Shown here piece after piece: positions 54,732-63,947 of a DNA stretch of 64,000 nt. Under the pieces are notes generated by a model, which did no database searches, was not told where the DNA came from, and saw nothing but the letters and a program-made list of their open reading frames with translations. The first letter of the stretch is position 1. Every line of letters begins with the position of its first letter. The translations under genes and the position numbers were made by a program. The DNA comes from an uncultured Oscillospiraceae bacterium (lineage in GTDB: Bacteria; Bacillota; Clostridia; Oscillospirales; Acutalibacteraceae): the NCBI GenBank assembly GCA_900546785.1, contig URED01000002.1, forward strand, positions 12,641 through 76,640, given 5' to 3'.

Positions 54732-56288
54732 ATGCAAGGTTCTACATTGCAGATCATGATAACAATGATAGCCTATATGGCTGTTGTTATTATCATCGGC
54801 ATAGCTTTTGCAAAAAGAGCTAACAAAAACACGGATTCATATTTCTTGGGCGGACGAACGCTCGGCCCATGGGTAACGGCTATGAGCGCAGAGGCTTCCG
54901 ATATGAGCGGCTGGCTTTTGATGGGTCTTCCCGGTGTGGCATATTGGTGCGGCATTTCGGATGCTGCGTGGACGGCGATCGGCCTTGCCTTAGGTACATA
55001 TGTTAACTGGCTTATCACTTCCAAAAGGCTTCGCCGCTATAGTGAAAAAGCTAACGCTATTACTTTGCCGGAATTCTTTTCAAACAGATTCCATGAAAAA
55101 AATAAGATCATTATGACTGTGGCTGCATTATTTATTCTTATTTTCTTTACGGTATATGCAGCAAGCTGTCTTGTAACGTGCGGAAAGCTGTTCTCCACAC
55201 TTTTTGGTTTTGATTATGTGCCTATGATGATCGTTGGCGCTGTATTTGTACTTGTATACACAATTATCGGCGGTTTTCTTGCGGAAAGCGCATCGGATTT
55301 TATGCAGGCCATCGTTATGGTAGTTGCGCTTGTTGTGATTGTTATTACGGGAACCGTTGCCGCCGGCGGGCTTGACGCTGTTATTGACAACGCAAAATCG
55401 ATACCCGGCTTTTTTGACTTTTTCGGTATTGCAACGCCTGTTACCGATGCGAATGGAGTACAGCAATCCGTGAACGGCGAGCCTTTATTCGGCGAAGCCG
55501 GAACATATGGCTTTTTAAGCATTCTTTCCTGTCTTGCATGGGGCTTAGGTTATTTCGGTATGCCGCAGGTACTTCTTCGCTTTATGGCTATCCGCTCGGA
55601 AAGAGAGCTTAAAAGCAGCCGCCGTATTGCTACTGTATGGTGCGTAATTTCGCTTATTGTTGCAGTATTTATCGGCGTTATCGGAAGAGCTCTTTATCCC
55701 ACCGCGTTGACTACGGCTTCAGAATCGGAAAATGTATTTATTTTGCTTGCTACGAATTTATTGCCGCCAATTCTTGCCGGTCTTGTTATGGCAGGTATAC
55801 TTGCCGCTACAATCAGTTCGTCGGACTCCTATCTGCTTATAGCGGCTTCTGCGTTTTCCAAAAATATTTTCCAAGGTCTGATTCATAAAAAAGCATCTGA
55901 CAAACAGGTTCTTGTTATATCAAGAATAACTCTGCTTGTGATCACTGCTATCGCCATCGTTATTGCGCTTGATGAAAACAGCGTAATATTCAATATTGTA
56001 AGCTTTGCATGGGCAGGCTTCGGTGCAACATTCGGCCCGCTTATGCTGATGAGCCTATTCTGGAAGCGTATAAACCGCTGGGGCGCTATTGCCGGCATGA
56101 TCGGCGGCGGCGTAATGGTTTTTGTATGGAATCTTGTAATCCGTCCGCTCGGCGGGGTTTGGGACGTTTATGAGCTGCTGCCGGCTTTCCTGTTCTCATG
56201 CTTATGTATCGTGCTTGTTTCACTTTTGACGCCAGCACCGTCTGAGCAGATACAAAAGGAATTTGACGAAGTTAAAAAAGGTATTTAA
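54732..56288 (+). CDS. putP: Sodium/proline symporter
   Basis: The 518-residue protein of the sodium:solute symporter family has about 13 hydrophobic helices. PutP-typical stretches include D-S-Y-F-L-G-G-R-T-L-G-P-W, S-A-E-A-S-D-M-S-G-W-L, G-M-P-Q-V-L-L-R-F-M-A and A-A-T-I-S-S-S-D-S-Y-L-L-I. It imports proline with Na+, as nutrient or osmoprotectant. A GGAGG site precedes the start, and the gene is monocistronic. Confidence 0.93.
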   Translation: MQGSTLQIMITMIAYMAVVIIIGIAFAKRANKNTDSYFLGGRTLGPWVTAMSAEASDMSGWLLMGLPGVAYWCGISDAAWTAIGLALGTYVNWLITSKRLRRYSEKANAITLPEFFSNRFHEKNKIIMTVAALFILIFFTVYAASCLVTCGKLFSTLFGFDYVPMMIVGAVFVLVYTIIGGFLAESASDFMQAIVMVVALVVIVITGTVAAGGLDAVIDNAKSIPGFFDFFGIATPVTDANGVQQSVNGEPLFGEAGTYGFLSILSCLAWGLGYFGMPQVLLRFMAIRSERELKSSRRIATVWCVISLIVAVFIGVIGRALYPTALTTASESENVFILLATNLLPPILAGLVMAGILAATISSSDSYLLIAASAFSKNIFQGLIHKKASDKQVLVISRITLLVITAIAIVIALDENSVIFNIVSFAWAGFGATFGPLMLMSLFWKRINRWGAIAGMIGGGVMVFVWNLVIRPLGGVWDVYELLPAFLFSCLCIVLVSLLTPAPSEQIQKEFDEVKKGI

Positions 56289-56294
56289 GATTTT

Positions 56295-56320
56295 GCCGCC
56301 CGCTACGGGCGGCTTTTTTA
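56295..56320 (+). terminator. Intrinsic terminator of putP
   Basis: GCCGCCC and GGGCGGC form the stem around GCTAC, followed by TTTTTTAA. Confidence 0.9.
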
Positions 56321-56364
56321 ATATTTTTCATTGTTTTTGATATACTATTTTTGGGTGAAGAATT

Positions 56365-56799
56365 ATGATAGAACAAGATACGATTAAGCTTTTACGTGAA
56401 TGCGATGCCGGCGTAAAAATGGGCATATCCTCTATTAACGAGGTCATTGATTACGCGCATTCGGAACAGTTGAAAAATTCATTGGTAAACTGTAAAACAG
56501 AGCATGAACAATTTGCCGATGAAATGCAAGCGCTTTTAAACAGATATTCAGATGAAGGTAAAGATCCGAATCCGATTGCCAAGGGCATGAGCTGGATAAA
56601 AACGAATGTGATGCTCAGCGTAAATGACTCGGATGCAATAATCGCAGATCTTATGACAGACGGATGCAATATGGGTGTGAAATCACTCAGTAAATATCTT
56701 AATGAATATAAAGCTGCCGATGAAGATTCCAAAAATATTGCAAAACGTATTATAACATCTGAAAACAAACTTGCAGATGAGGTAAGAGCATTTTTATAA
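56365..56799 (+). CDS. Four-helix-bundle protein, possibly DUF2383-like
   Basis: A 144-residue, all-helical acidic protein with ferritin-like spacing: C-D-A-G-V-K-M-G near the start, C-K-T-E-H-E-Q-F-A at about 45-53, K-G-M-S-W-I-K-T-N-V and repeated E/D residues. It resembles the DUF2383 (PA2169-type) bundle, but I am not certain. An extended -10 element TGATATACT lies upstream. It ends just before a hairpin shared with convergent spoIIR. Confidence 0.6.
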   Translation: MIEQDTIKLLRECDAGVKMGISSINEVIDYAHSEQLKNSLVNCKTEHEQFADEMQALLNRYSDEGKDPNPIAKGMSWIKTNVMLSVNDSDAIIADLMTDGCNMGVKSLSKYLNEYKAADEDSKNIAKRIITSENKLADEVRAFL

Positions 56800-56802
56800 A
56801 GT

Positions 56803-56831
56803 GATACGCTGTGTTTTGTGCACAGCGTATC
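56803..56831. terminator. Hairpin between convergent genes
   Basis: GATACGCTGTG pairs perfectly over 11 bp with CACAGCGTATC. There is no strong T tract on either side, but it lies exactly between two convergent gene ends. Confidence 0.55.
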
Positions 56832-56835
56832 AGCG

Positions 56836-57453
56836 TTATTCGTATAAGAGCTTGCTTTTAACCTTTTCATATATTTCCACGATTTTGAATCTTATCTCAT
56901 AATCACTGTTTGAATATACAAGGTCTTGCTCCTCTTCACTCAGATAATCATCTATTTCATTTTCAGTAGCTGCCGGAAGGCATATTGCAGGGAACATTAC
57001 ACACCACCAGTTATGCCCTTTTGCCTCCCCTATTTCAATTTTAAGCGCATTATAAATTCCGCTCGGCAAAGTTAAATTATCATATTCACGTGTATTAAAA
57101 TATTCTTTATCAACATATACACGCACTTTATATTCACTGTCATTCTCTCTGAGGCAATTTTCCGCTGTTTTTTGAAATACATCTATATTTTCCTTACATA
57201 GTTTAATAGTCGTTTCCAGCGAGTCTGAGGAGGCAAATATCGTTTGTCCCTCTTCAAGTACAGCGTCGCGCACTTTTAGCTTTAATTGCTGATCAATAGC
57301 ACTGTCCGAATTGGCAAGAATATGAAGTCTGAATACTTCATTCGCAATGTTTTCGCTGGTTTTAATAAACGGTGTGATGTAAGCGCTGATGATTACAAGC
57401 AAAATGAAAATAGGGATAAAGATTTTTGAGAATTTTAAAATTTTATTACACAT
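56836..57453 (-). CDS. spoIIR: Stage II sporulation protein R
   Basis: The 205-residue secreted signalling protein has an N-terminal membrane/signal helix and SpoIIR-typical R-L-H-I-L-A-N-S-D-S, D-Q-Q-L-K-L-K-V-R-D and K-G-H-N-W-W-C-V-M-F-P. In Bacillus it is made in the forespore and triggers pro-sigma-E processing in the mother cell. The ATG at 57453 has GGCAGG seven bases upstream, inside a terminator stem; an in-frame TTG at 57474 lies in the loop. Confidence 0.9.
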   Translation of the reverse strand: MCNKILKFSKIFIPIFILLVIISAYITPFIKTSENIANEVFRLHILANSDSAIDQQLKLKVRDAVLEEGQTIFASSDSLETTIKLCKENIDVFQKTAENCLRENDSEYKVRVYVDKEYFNTREYDNLTLPSGIYNALKIEIGEAKGHNWWCVMFPAICLPAATENEIDDYLSEEEQDLVYSNSDYEIRFKIVEIYEKVKSKLLYE

Positions 57454-57495
57454 AGAAAAACCTGCCTTTCGCAATCAAGTCTTGGCAGGTTTTCT
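57454..57495 (-). terminator. Terminator hairpin overlapping the spoIIR ribosome-binding site
   Basis: On the - strand, AAAACCTGCC (57493-57484) pairs perfectly with GGCAGGTTTT (57465-57456), followed by TCT and the spoIIR ATG. It lies 8 bp after the ispE stop. The purine-rich AAAGGCAGG is partly in the loop and partly in the 3' arm. Confidence 0.75.
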
Positions 57496-57500
57496 TAATT

Positions 57501-58382
57501 TTATTCACTGATTTTTACGATTTTAAAGCCTTTTCTGACAGGCGTGCAAACATCAACGTCTTTTGCAATGCCATTCAGCTCGTCCGCAGCGTTTACGGCG
57601 TTTTCTTTATTTTCAAAGATACCGAATACAGTAGGCCCGCTGCCGCTCATGCACACACCTAAAGCGCCGTTCTTTTTCAATATCTCTTTTATATCTACCC
57701 GCTTGGGAACCTCAATAAACTGTTCAAATACATTTTCAAGCTTGGAACAGATCGCACGGAGACTTTGTGACTGAACAGCGCAAAGCATACCGAATTTATC
57801 GGGAGTTCTTGTTTTGCCGTACTCATCAAACTGTTTATACGCAATACCCGTATTTACGTCATAATCGGGTTTTGCAAGAACGATATAGCAATTTTTCAGC
57901 GGCTTTACTTTGCTGAGCTTATCCCCTATTCCCTGCGCGAGCAAGGTGCCGCCTGTTAAACAAAACGGCAGATCTGCACCGATTTTAACGCCGATTTCGC
58001 AAAGCTGTTCATCGCTTAGACCCGTTTTGTAGATCTCATTGAGCGCTATGATTACAGCGGCACCGTCGGCGCTTCCGCCGGCAAGTCCGGCAGCATGCGG
58101 TATTCTTTTAACAATATCGATATTTATGCCTTTATTTTTCTTTTTTGTGTACTTAAAAAAAGCTTCGGCGCTTTTCCAGCATATATTTTTTTCGTCAAGC
58201 GGAATACCGGGTGTTTTGCATGATATGGTGATCTTTTTAGACTTGTTTTCTGTAACGGTTACGGTATCATGCGTGCTTACGCTTTGCATGATCATAAAAA
58301 GATCATGGTAACCGTCGGTTCGTTTCGCGATAATATCAAGCATAAGGTTGATTTTTGCATATGCGTTAATTTTAACTTCCAT
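57501..58382 (-). CDS. ispE: 4-diphosphocytidyl-2-C-methyl-D-erythritol kinase
   Basis: The 293-residue GHMP kinase acts in the non-mevalonate isoprenoid pathway. It has the start A-Y-A-K-I-N-L-M-L-D, the ATP site P-H-A-A-G-L-A-G-G-S-A-D-G-A-A and the C-terminal M-S-G-S-G-P-T-V-F-G. The start lies 9 bp after the aminotransferase stop, so it is in the Lrp/aminotransferase unit. Confidence 0.95.
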   Translation of the reverse strand: MEVKINAYAKINLMLDIIAKRTDGYHDLFMIMQSVSTHDTVTVTENKSKKITISCKTPGIPLDEKNICWKSAEAFFKYTKKKNKGINIDIVKRIPHAAGLAGGSADGAAVIIALNEIYKTGLSDEQLCEIGVKIGADLPFCLTGGTLLAQGIGDKLSKVKPLKNCYIVLAKPDYDVNTGIAYKQFDEYGKTRTPDKFGMLCAVQSQSLRAICSKLENVFEQFIEVPKRVDIKEILKKNGALGVCMSGSGPTVFGIFENKENAVNAADELNGIAKDVDVCTPVRKGFKIVKISE

Positions 58383-58391
58383 GTGTAATTC

Positions 58392-59564
58392 CTATTTAAT
58401 CTCTTCCAAAAATTCTTTGATTCTTTCCGCTGCTTTTCTGATATTTTCGATAGAATAGCAGTAGGAAACGCGGATAAATCCCTCTCCGCAATCACCGAAA
58501 GCATTGCCGGGCACAACGGCAACCCTTTTTGCGTAGATCAGCTTCTCACAAAAATCGCTACTTGAAAGCCCGGTGCTCTTAATGCACGGAAAAACGTAAA
58601 ACGCTCCTTCCGGCTTAAAGCATTTTAATCCCATTTCATTAAAGATATTAACGGTGTAGCGTCTGCGCATATCGTAATCGCTTTTCATTTTTTCTATATC
58701 GCCGTCTCCGTTTTTCAGCGCGTCAATAGCGGCATACTGAGAATTCGTGGGGGCACTCATAATTGCAAACTGATGCAATTTAGTCATCTGGGATATAACT
58801 TCAGCAGGACCCAACGCATATCCGAGCCGCCAGCCTGTCATCGAATAGGTTTTAGAGAAGCCGTTGATAACAACAGTCCTTTCTTTCATGCCCTCTATTG
58901 ATGCGATGGAGCAATGCCCTTCGTCAGAGTAAGTAAGCTCGCTGTATATCTCATCAGATATAACGAACAGATTATGCCTGATTATTGCCTTGCTTATAGC
59001 CTCAAGCTCATTCCTGCGTAGGATTGCGCCGGTTGGGTTGTTCGGATATGGCAATATCAGCAGCTTTGTGTTCGGCGTTACCGCGTTTTCTATTTCCTCT
59101 TCGGTCAGCTTGAAATTGTTTTCCGGCTTTGTTGCAATGCTGATTACTTTGGCTCCACAGGTTTCCGCGATCGGGCGATAGCAAACGAACGAAGGTTCAA
59201 CCAATAAAACCTCATCGCCGGGATTAATAAGTGTTCGAATGGCCATATCGATTCCTTCCGAACCTCCGACTGTAACGAGCACTTCACTTTTGGGGTCGTA
59301 GTCAATATTGTATTTTCGGTTGTAGAAAGCAGAAATCTCTTCACGCAGCTGAATCATACCTGCGTTGGCAGTATATCTTGTTGCGCCTTTATCCAGGTAA
59401 TCGATAGCTGTGTTTCTGATATGCCACGGAGTCAGAAAATCAGGTTCTCCAACGCCGAGCGAGATCACATTGTCCATTTCTTCCGCTATGGAAAAAAATT
59501 TACGTATTCCGCTGGGTTTTACTTTTTTTATACTGCTGTTGAGCAGATCGTCATAATTTATCAC
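58392..59564 (-). CDS. Class I/II pyridoxal-phosphate aminotransferase
   Basis: The 390-residue fold type I enzyme has G-V-G-E-P-D-F, P-N-N-P-T-G, and the PLP lysine in N-G-F-S-K-T-Y-S-M-T-G-W-R. Substrates may be aspartate or aromatic amino acids, but not resolvable from sequence. It is preceded, with a 4-bp overlap, by an Lrp-type regulator that probably controls it. Confidence 0.92.
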   Translation of the reverse strand: MINYDDLLNSSIKKVKPSGIRKFFSIAEEMDNVISLGVGEPDFLTPWHIRNTAIDYLDKGATRYTANAGMIQLREEISAFYNRKYNIDYDPKSEVLVTVGGSEGIDMAIRTLINPGDEVLLVEPSFVCYRPIAETCGAKVISIATKPENNFKLTEEEIENAVTPNTKLLILPYPNNPTGAILRRNELEAISKAIIRHNLFVISDEIYSELTYSDEGHCSIASIEGMKERTVVINGFSKTYSMTGWRLGYALGPAEVISQMTKLHQFAIMSAPTNSQYAAIDALKNGDGDIEKMKSDYDMRRRYTVNIFNEMGLKCFKPEGAFYVFPCIKSTGLSSSDFCEKLIYAKRVAVVPGNAFGDCGEGFIRVSYCYSIENIRKAAERIKEFLEEIK

Positions 59565-60043
59565 AGGGAGATGTTCCCCCTATCATCTTTAGGCTCGGCG
59601 GTAAGAAACACACCGTTTTCCTTATATTTTTTAAGTATGAAATGTGTTGCGGTGGAAACCACGCCTTCAAGCGGTGAAAGTCTTTGCGCAACAAACATTG
59701 CAACCTCATGAAAGGATTTATCCGTAACAAGCACTGTCAGATCAAATGCACCGCTCATAAGGTATATGGACTCAACTTCTTCAAGCTTGGATATTCTTTC
59801 GGCTACATCATCAAATCCGTGGCCGTATTTTGGCTGTATTTTAAGTTCTATAAGTGCTGTGACTGTTTGATGATCGGTCTTTTCCCGGTCAACAAACGCT
59901 TTATAACCTTTAATAATGCCGCTGTCTTCAAGCAGTTTTATTTCATCAGCAACCTCTTTTTCTGTTACGCCGAGCATTACGGCAATGTCTTTATTAGATA
60001 GTCTGGCATTTTCTTCAAGAATTTTAAGTAATTTTTCAGTCAT
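59561..60043 (-). CDS. Lrp/AsnC family transcriptional regulator
   Basis: The 160-residue protein has an N-terminal winged helix (M-T-E-K-L-L-K-I-L-E-E-N-A-R-L-S with V-M-L-G-V-T-E) and a C-terminal RAM/ACT-like domain ending in G-V-V-S-T-A-T-H-F. Such regulators sense amino acids. The ATG at 60043 is preceded by AAGGAG; the longer frame is not supported. It overlaps the aminotransferase start. Confidence 0.92.
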   Translation of the reverse strand: MTEKLLKILEENARLSNKDIAVMLGVTEKEVADEIKLLEDSGIIKGYKAFVDREKTDHQTVTALIELKIQPKYGHGFDDVAERISKLEEVESIYLMSGAFDLTVLVTDKSFHEVAMFVAQRLSPLEGVVSTATHFILKKYKENGVFLTAEPKDDRGNISL

Positions 60044-60056
60044 AGCTTTCTCCTTA

Positions 60057-60866
60057 TCATCTGATCTCAATAAGTTCCGGGCATCTGTTGGTATAAACCG
60101 TGATGTGTTTAAATCCGCATTTTAAAGCAGCGTCCATCCCCTGCTCTATCCCCATTCCTATTTTATCATAGTAATGTGAATCAGAACCTATAGTGATGTA
60201 TTTGCCGCCAAGGTCTTTAAACCGTTTTACAATATCGGCGCTCGGTAAAATATCTTTCATTTCATTGAAATATCCTGATGTATTGATCTCAAGTGCCTTT
60301 TCATTCTTAATCAGAAGCAATAATATCTCATCTATTATCTTGCTGAATTTCGAAAGATCCACTTTGATCTTGTGTTTACCGGTAATATATCTCAGGGGAT
60401 ATGTTAAATGCGCGAGCGAATCAAATTGATTCCATTCGCAAAGCCTGTATATATTTTCAAAGTATTGCTGCAACAGGGCGTATACGTCATAATCCTGATA
60501 ATCAAGAAAAAAGAAATCCTCCATGTTTTCAAGATTGTGTACGGAGCCCAAAACAAAATCATAATTGTATTTATTTAATATGCTCTCGGCAAGCGGCTTA
60601 TTATATATTGATTGGCCCAATTCAATGCCTCTGAATACCTTAATGGAATCTTTGAATATATAAGAGCATTTTGTAGTATCAAAAAACTGATTATCGCAAA
60701 GCTTGTCAAAATCGCAGTTTTTGGAATCGATTTCACAATGGTCTGTAAGCGCAATACCCTTCAGGCCCTTTTCCACAGCGCTTTCACACATCAGCGTGCA
60801 TGAATGGTTACCGTCAAAAGAATGCTCCGAATGTGTGTGCAGATCGTAAAAATTTTCGTATTTCAT
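60057..60866 (-). CDS. PHP-domain histidinol-phosphatase-like protein
   Basis: The 269-residue protein starts with the metal-binding D-L-H-T-H-S-E-H-S-F-D-G and has T-D-H-C-E, G-S-V-H-N-L and G-S-D-S-H-Y motifs of the PHP superfamily, HisK/HisJ type. It may dephosphorylate histidinol phosphate, though no histidine genes are nearby. It precedes the Lrp gene by 13 bp. Confidence 0.85.
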   Translation of the reverse strand: MKYENFYDLHTHSEHSFDGNHSCTLMCESAVEKGLKGIALTDHCEIDSKNCDFDKLCDNQFFDTTKCSYIFKDSIKVFRGIELGQSIYNKPLAESILNKYNYDFVLGSVHNLENMEDFFFLDYQDYDVYALLQQYFENIYRLCEWNQFDSLAHLTYPLRYITGKHKIKVDLSKFSKIIDEILLLLIKNEKALEINTSGYFNEMKDILPSADIVKRFKDLGGKYITIGSDSHYYDKIGMGIEQGMDAALKCGFKHITVYTNRCPELIEIR

Positions 60867-60937
60867 AGTTTATTCCTTTCCGAGTCAAACTATTTTACCA
60901 CATTATGAGCCAAAATAAAATATTATTATTCTTTTTA

Positions 60938-60966
60938 TTGAAAAAAATTTACCACTTTGTTATAAT
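60938..60966 (+). promoter_or_regulatory. Sigma-A promoter of the ACT/PFL gene pair
   Basis: TTGAAA, a 17-bp spacer and a perfect TATAAT, 31 bp before the ACT gene. Confidence 0.82.
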
Positions 60967-60997
60967 CTTCTTAATTAATTATAGGAGGTCTTTGCAA

Positions 60998-61267
60998 ATG
61001 AAGGCGGTCATTACAGTTGTCGGCAAAGATACGGTCGGTATTCTGGCCGGCGTTTCAACCATTTGTGCCGGTCATAAAGTAAATATTACAGAGGTTACGC
61101 AGTCTATTTTGGACGATATGTTCTGCATGATCATGCTGGCAGACGTCAGCACATGTGATATTCCTTTTTCTGATTTTTCCGACGAACTTTCGGAATACGG
61201 AAAGAATAATGCTCTATCAATCCATGTTATGAATGAGGATATTTTTAATTCCATGCACAGAATATAG
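60998..61267 (+). CDS. ACT domain protein (UPF0237/GcvR-like)
   Basis: The 89-residue protein is a single ACT domain: [18 protein letters not shown], then [13 protein letters not shown] domains bind amino acids or nucleotides. It is almost always paired with the PFL/UPF0210 gene, as here (14-bp gap). The ATG at 60998 sits behind AGGAGGT. Confidence 0.93.
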   Translation: MKAVITVVGKDTVGILAGVSTICAGHKVNITEVTQSILDDMFCMIMLADVSTCDIPFSDFSDELSEYGKNNALSIHVMNEDIFNSMHRI

Positions 61268-61281
61268 GAGCGCTGACCGAT

Positions 61282-62637
61282 ATGATCAATACATCAGATA
61301 TACTTGAAACGATACATATGATACAGGACGAATGCCTGGATATACGCACGATCACGATGGGTATTTCGCTTATTGACTGCGCTGATACCGATATCGACAG
61401 TTCTTGCCGCAAGCTTTATGACAAGATCTGCACCAAAGCGGAAAAGCTTGTTGCCACCGGCGAGGATATTGAAAAGCATTACGGTATACCCATAATCAAT
61501 AAAAGAGTTTCCGTAACGCCTATAGCGATACTTGCAGGTGTCAGCGGCGGCGATCCCATAAAATACGCGCTTGCGCTCGAAAAAGCGGCGCAAACGATCG
61601 GCGTTAATTTTATAGGCGGTTATTCCGCACTCGTTCAAAAAGGTTTTTCCGCAGGAGATCTTGAACTGATCGAATCTATACCGCAGGCGCTTGCCCAAAC
61701 GGAACATATCTGTTCGTCGGTAAATATCGGCAGCACAAAAGCAGGAATCAACATGGACGCCGTTAAGCTCATGGGGCAGAAAGTTAAAGAAGCTGCCGAG
61801 CTTACAAAAGATGATAATTGTATCGGCCCCGGAAAACTGGTTGTTTTCTGCAATGCTCCTGAGGATAATCCGTTTATGGCGGGAGCGTTTCACGGTGTTT
61901 CGGAACCGGACTGCGTTATCAATGTAGGCGTATCGGGCCCCGGTGTTGTAAGGGCGGCAGTATCAAAGCACCCCGAATACAGCATAAATGAACTTGCAGA
62001 GCTTATAAAGAAAACGGCATTTAAAGTAACAAGAATGGGCCAGCTTGTTGGTGTTGAAGCGTCAAAAAAATTAAATGTTCCTTTTGGCATCGTTGATCTT
62101 TCACTTGCTCCGACTCCGGCAGTCGGCGATTCCGTTGCACATATTCTTGAAGAGATCGGTCTTGAACAATGCGGTGCACCGGGAACTACAGCATGCCTTG
62201 CAATGCTCAATGACGCAGTAAAAAAAGGCGGCGTAATGGCTTCATCAAGTGTAGGAGGCCTTTCAGGCGCGTTTATTCCTGTTTCTGAGGACAGAGGCAT
62301 GATCAATGCTGCAAGATCAGGCGCCCTCTCTATTGAGAAACTGGAGGCTATGACAGCGGTTTGTTCCGTGGGACTGGATATGATCGTTATTCCCGGTGAC
62401 ACAACGCCTGAGGTCATAAGCGGTATAATTGCCGATGAGGCTGCCATAGGCATGGTGAACGGCAAAACTACAGCAGTAAGAGTTATACCTGCTGTAGGCA
62501 GAGGGATCGGCGATGAACTTGAGTTCGGTGGGCTTTTAGGCTCAGGTCCTGTTATGAGGGTGAATACAAAATCTCCGGCCAAATTCATCAACCGCGGCGG
62601 AAAGATACCGGCACCGCTCCACAGTCTTAAGAATTAA
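61282..62637 (+). CDS. PFL family protein (UPF0210/DUF711)
   Basis: The 451-residue protein matches the DUF711/UPF0210 family over its full length: [33 protein letters not shown] and [10 protein letters not shown]. It is structurally related to glycyl radical enzyme folds but its reaction is unknown to me. The ACT protein upstream probably regulates it. Confidence 0.93.
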   Translation: MINTSDILETIHMIQDECLDIRTITMGISLIDCADTDIDSSCRKLYDKICTKAEKLVATGEDIEKHYGIPIINKRVSVTPIAILAGVSGGDPIKYALALEKAAQTIGVNFIGGYSALVQKGFSAGDLELIESIPQALAQTEHICSSVNIGSTKAGINMDAVKLMGQKVKEAAELTKDDNCIGPGKLVVFCNAPEDNPFMAGAFHGVSEPDCVINVGVSGPGVVRAAVSKHPEYSINELAELIKKTAFKVTRMGQLVGVEASKKLNVPFGIVDLSLAPTPAVGDSVAHILEEIGLEQCGAPGTTACLAMLNDAVKKGGVMASSSVGGLSGAFIPVSEDRGMINAARSGALSIEKLEAMTAVCSVGLDMIVIPGDTTPEVISGIIADEAAIGMVNGKTTAVRVIPAVGRGIGDELEFGGLLGSGPVMRVNTKSPAKFINRGGKIPAPLHSLKN

Positions 62638-62658
62638 ACAGAATCGTTAAGAATATTT

Positions 62659-62686
62659 AAAAGACCGCTTATCGGCGGTCTTTTTA
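62659..62686 (+). terminator. Intrinsic terminator of the ACT/PFL operon
   Basis: AAGACCGC and GCGGTCTT around TTATCG, followed by TTTATG. Confidence 0.85.
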
Positions 62687-62699
62687 TGTTGCATCATAT

Positions 62700-62730
62700 A
62701 AAAAAGCCCGGTCATGCCGGGCTTTAAAAT
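62700..62730 (-). terminator. Intrinsic terminator of the Lys-rich membrane protein gene
   Basis: On the - strand AAAGCCCGGCATGACCGGGCTTTTTTAT forms a strong stem with a T tract, 8 bp beyond the stop (read as two arms around ATGA). Confidence 0.88.
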
Positions 62731-62737
62731 TTTTATC

Positions 62738-63571
62738 TTACCAAAGATAATTTGTATTATTAAATGTAAGCGGCTCATATGTGCCGTTGTTATAAACATA
62801 GCAGCCGGAAAGCTTGATCGGAACAGCAAATGTTTTTCCGCTGCAGGTGAATATGTAACAATCAGCGTTATTAACCGTTTGCGTTCTTCCCGTATAAGAA
62901 ATGGTAGTATTGCTTACATCGGAAGAATAACCGATAACCTTGTAATTATCGTGAATGACCTGCCTTAAGAAATCTGTTGCAACAGAAACGGAGTAATCGG
63001 GCGTAGTTGTGATTTCATGCGGATTTGAATAAGGATCGTAATCATAGACCCTATCTCCTGCAGCCGTAGTGGTTTCATCACTTACCGGCAGTTGAAGCGG
63101 TGTATAAAGCAGCCACATCACAATGAAGTAGATAACAAGCCAAAGCAGAAGAAGCAAAATGATCATGCTGAAAACTTTTTTGGACTTACTATCCTGAAGC
63201 ACAAACTCATCCCTGCTGGGAATGGCCATCGGTACGAAAGGCTTGCCTTTCTTGGCGCATTTTGCTTCCATTTTAGCATTTTTCTTTTCAATTTTCTTCA
63301 CATATGAGGCATAAGCCTTATCCGTAGCTTTCTCAATCTTGATCTCTCGTTTAGACTGAAATTCATCAATAGGCGGAATAACGATCGGAACAAAACCGTC
63401 TTTGCCGGCACCTTTAGCATTCTTTTTATTTGCCTGCTTTACAAATTTGTTATATTCCTTTTCATGCTTTTTTTCAGCCTTAACAGCGGCTTTCTGAGCA
63501 ACTTTTTCAGCCTTGGCGGATTTCTTTGCCGCCTTTGCCTCTTTCTTTTCAAGCTTTGATTCTTTACTCAA
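62738..63571 (-). CDS. Lys-rich single-pass membrane protein, unknown function
   Basis: A 277-residue protein. The first 130 residues are Lys/Ala/Glu-rich and probably helical, and contain two related segments, each ending F-V-P-(I/M)-x-I-P-x-x-D-E-F. One transmembrane helix (about 134-157) precedes a Thr-rich linker and a small beta-rich C-terminal domain with two Cys (YIFTCSGKTF, CYVYNN). I recognise no family. The N-terminal part would be cytoplasmic and very basic. An AAGGAGG site lies upstream. Confidence 0.7.
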   Translation of the reverse strand: MSKESKLEKKEAKAAKKSAKAEKVAQKAAVKAEKKHEKEYNKFVKQANKKNAKGAGKDGFVPIVIPPIDEFQSKREIKIEKATDKAYASYVKKIEKKNAKMEAKCAKKGKPFVPMAIPSRDEFVLQDSKSKKVFSMIILLLLLWLVIYFIVMWLLYTPLQLPVSDETTTAAGDRVYDYDPYSNPHEITTTPDYSVSVATDFLRQVIHDNYKVIGYSSDVSNTTISYTGRTQTVNNADCYIFTCSGKTFAVPIKLSGCYVYNNGTYEPLTFNNTNYLW

Positions 63572-63772
63572 GGCAGTACCCTCCTTACAAAGTCTAAAGG
63601 TAGTATAACATTATTAAAATCAAATTTCAACAAAAAAATTAAAATTGGTAATTAAAAATATGAATAAACTGTAAAATATTACGAAAATTTGAACGCTTGA
63701 TACTAATCGGGTGATATTTTACTCATATACCCTAAAGACTGATATAATATTTTTACGCTTCATAAACAGAAT

Positions 63773-63817
63773 AAAAACCTTAAAAAACCAAGAATATCCC
63801 GATTTTTTAAGGTTTTT
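63773..63817 (-). terminator. Terminator downstream of tRNA-Cys
   Basis: A 15-bp perfect but AT-rich stem (AAAAACCTTAAAAAA pairs with TTTTTTAAGGTTTTT), on the 3' side of tRNA-Cys on the - strand. Confidence 0.7.
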
Positions 63818-63822
63818 ATAAA

Positions 63823-63897
63823 TGGAGGCACCACCCAGATTTGAACTGGGGCATAAAGCTTTTGCAGAGCTCTGCCTTACCACTTGGCTATGGTGCC
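63823..63897 (-). tRNA. tRNA-Cys (anticodon GCA)
   Basis: On the - strand GGCACCA pairs with TGGTGCC, the anticodon loop is CTGCAAA (anticodon GCA) on stem GAGCT/AGCTT, the T loop is TTCAAAT, the discriminator is T and CCA is encoded. Its UCCA end matches the T-box bulge at 39117-39121. Confidence 0.96.
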
Positions 63898-63947
63898 GCA
63901 AACAAGGTTGCTTTGAATATAATGGGCACTAATTTCTTAGTGCCCGA

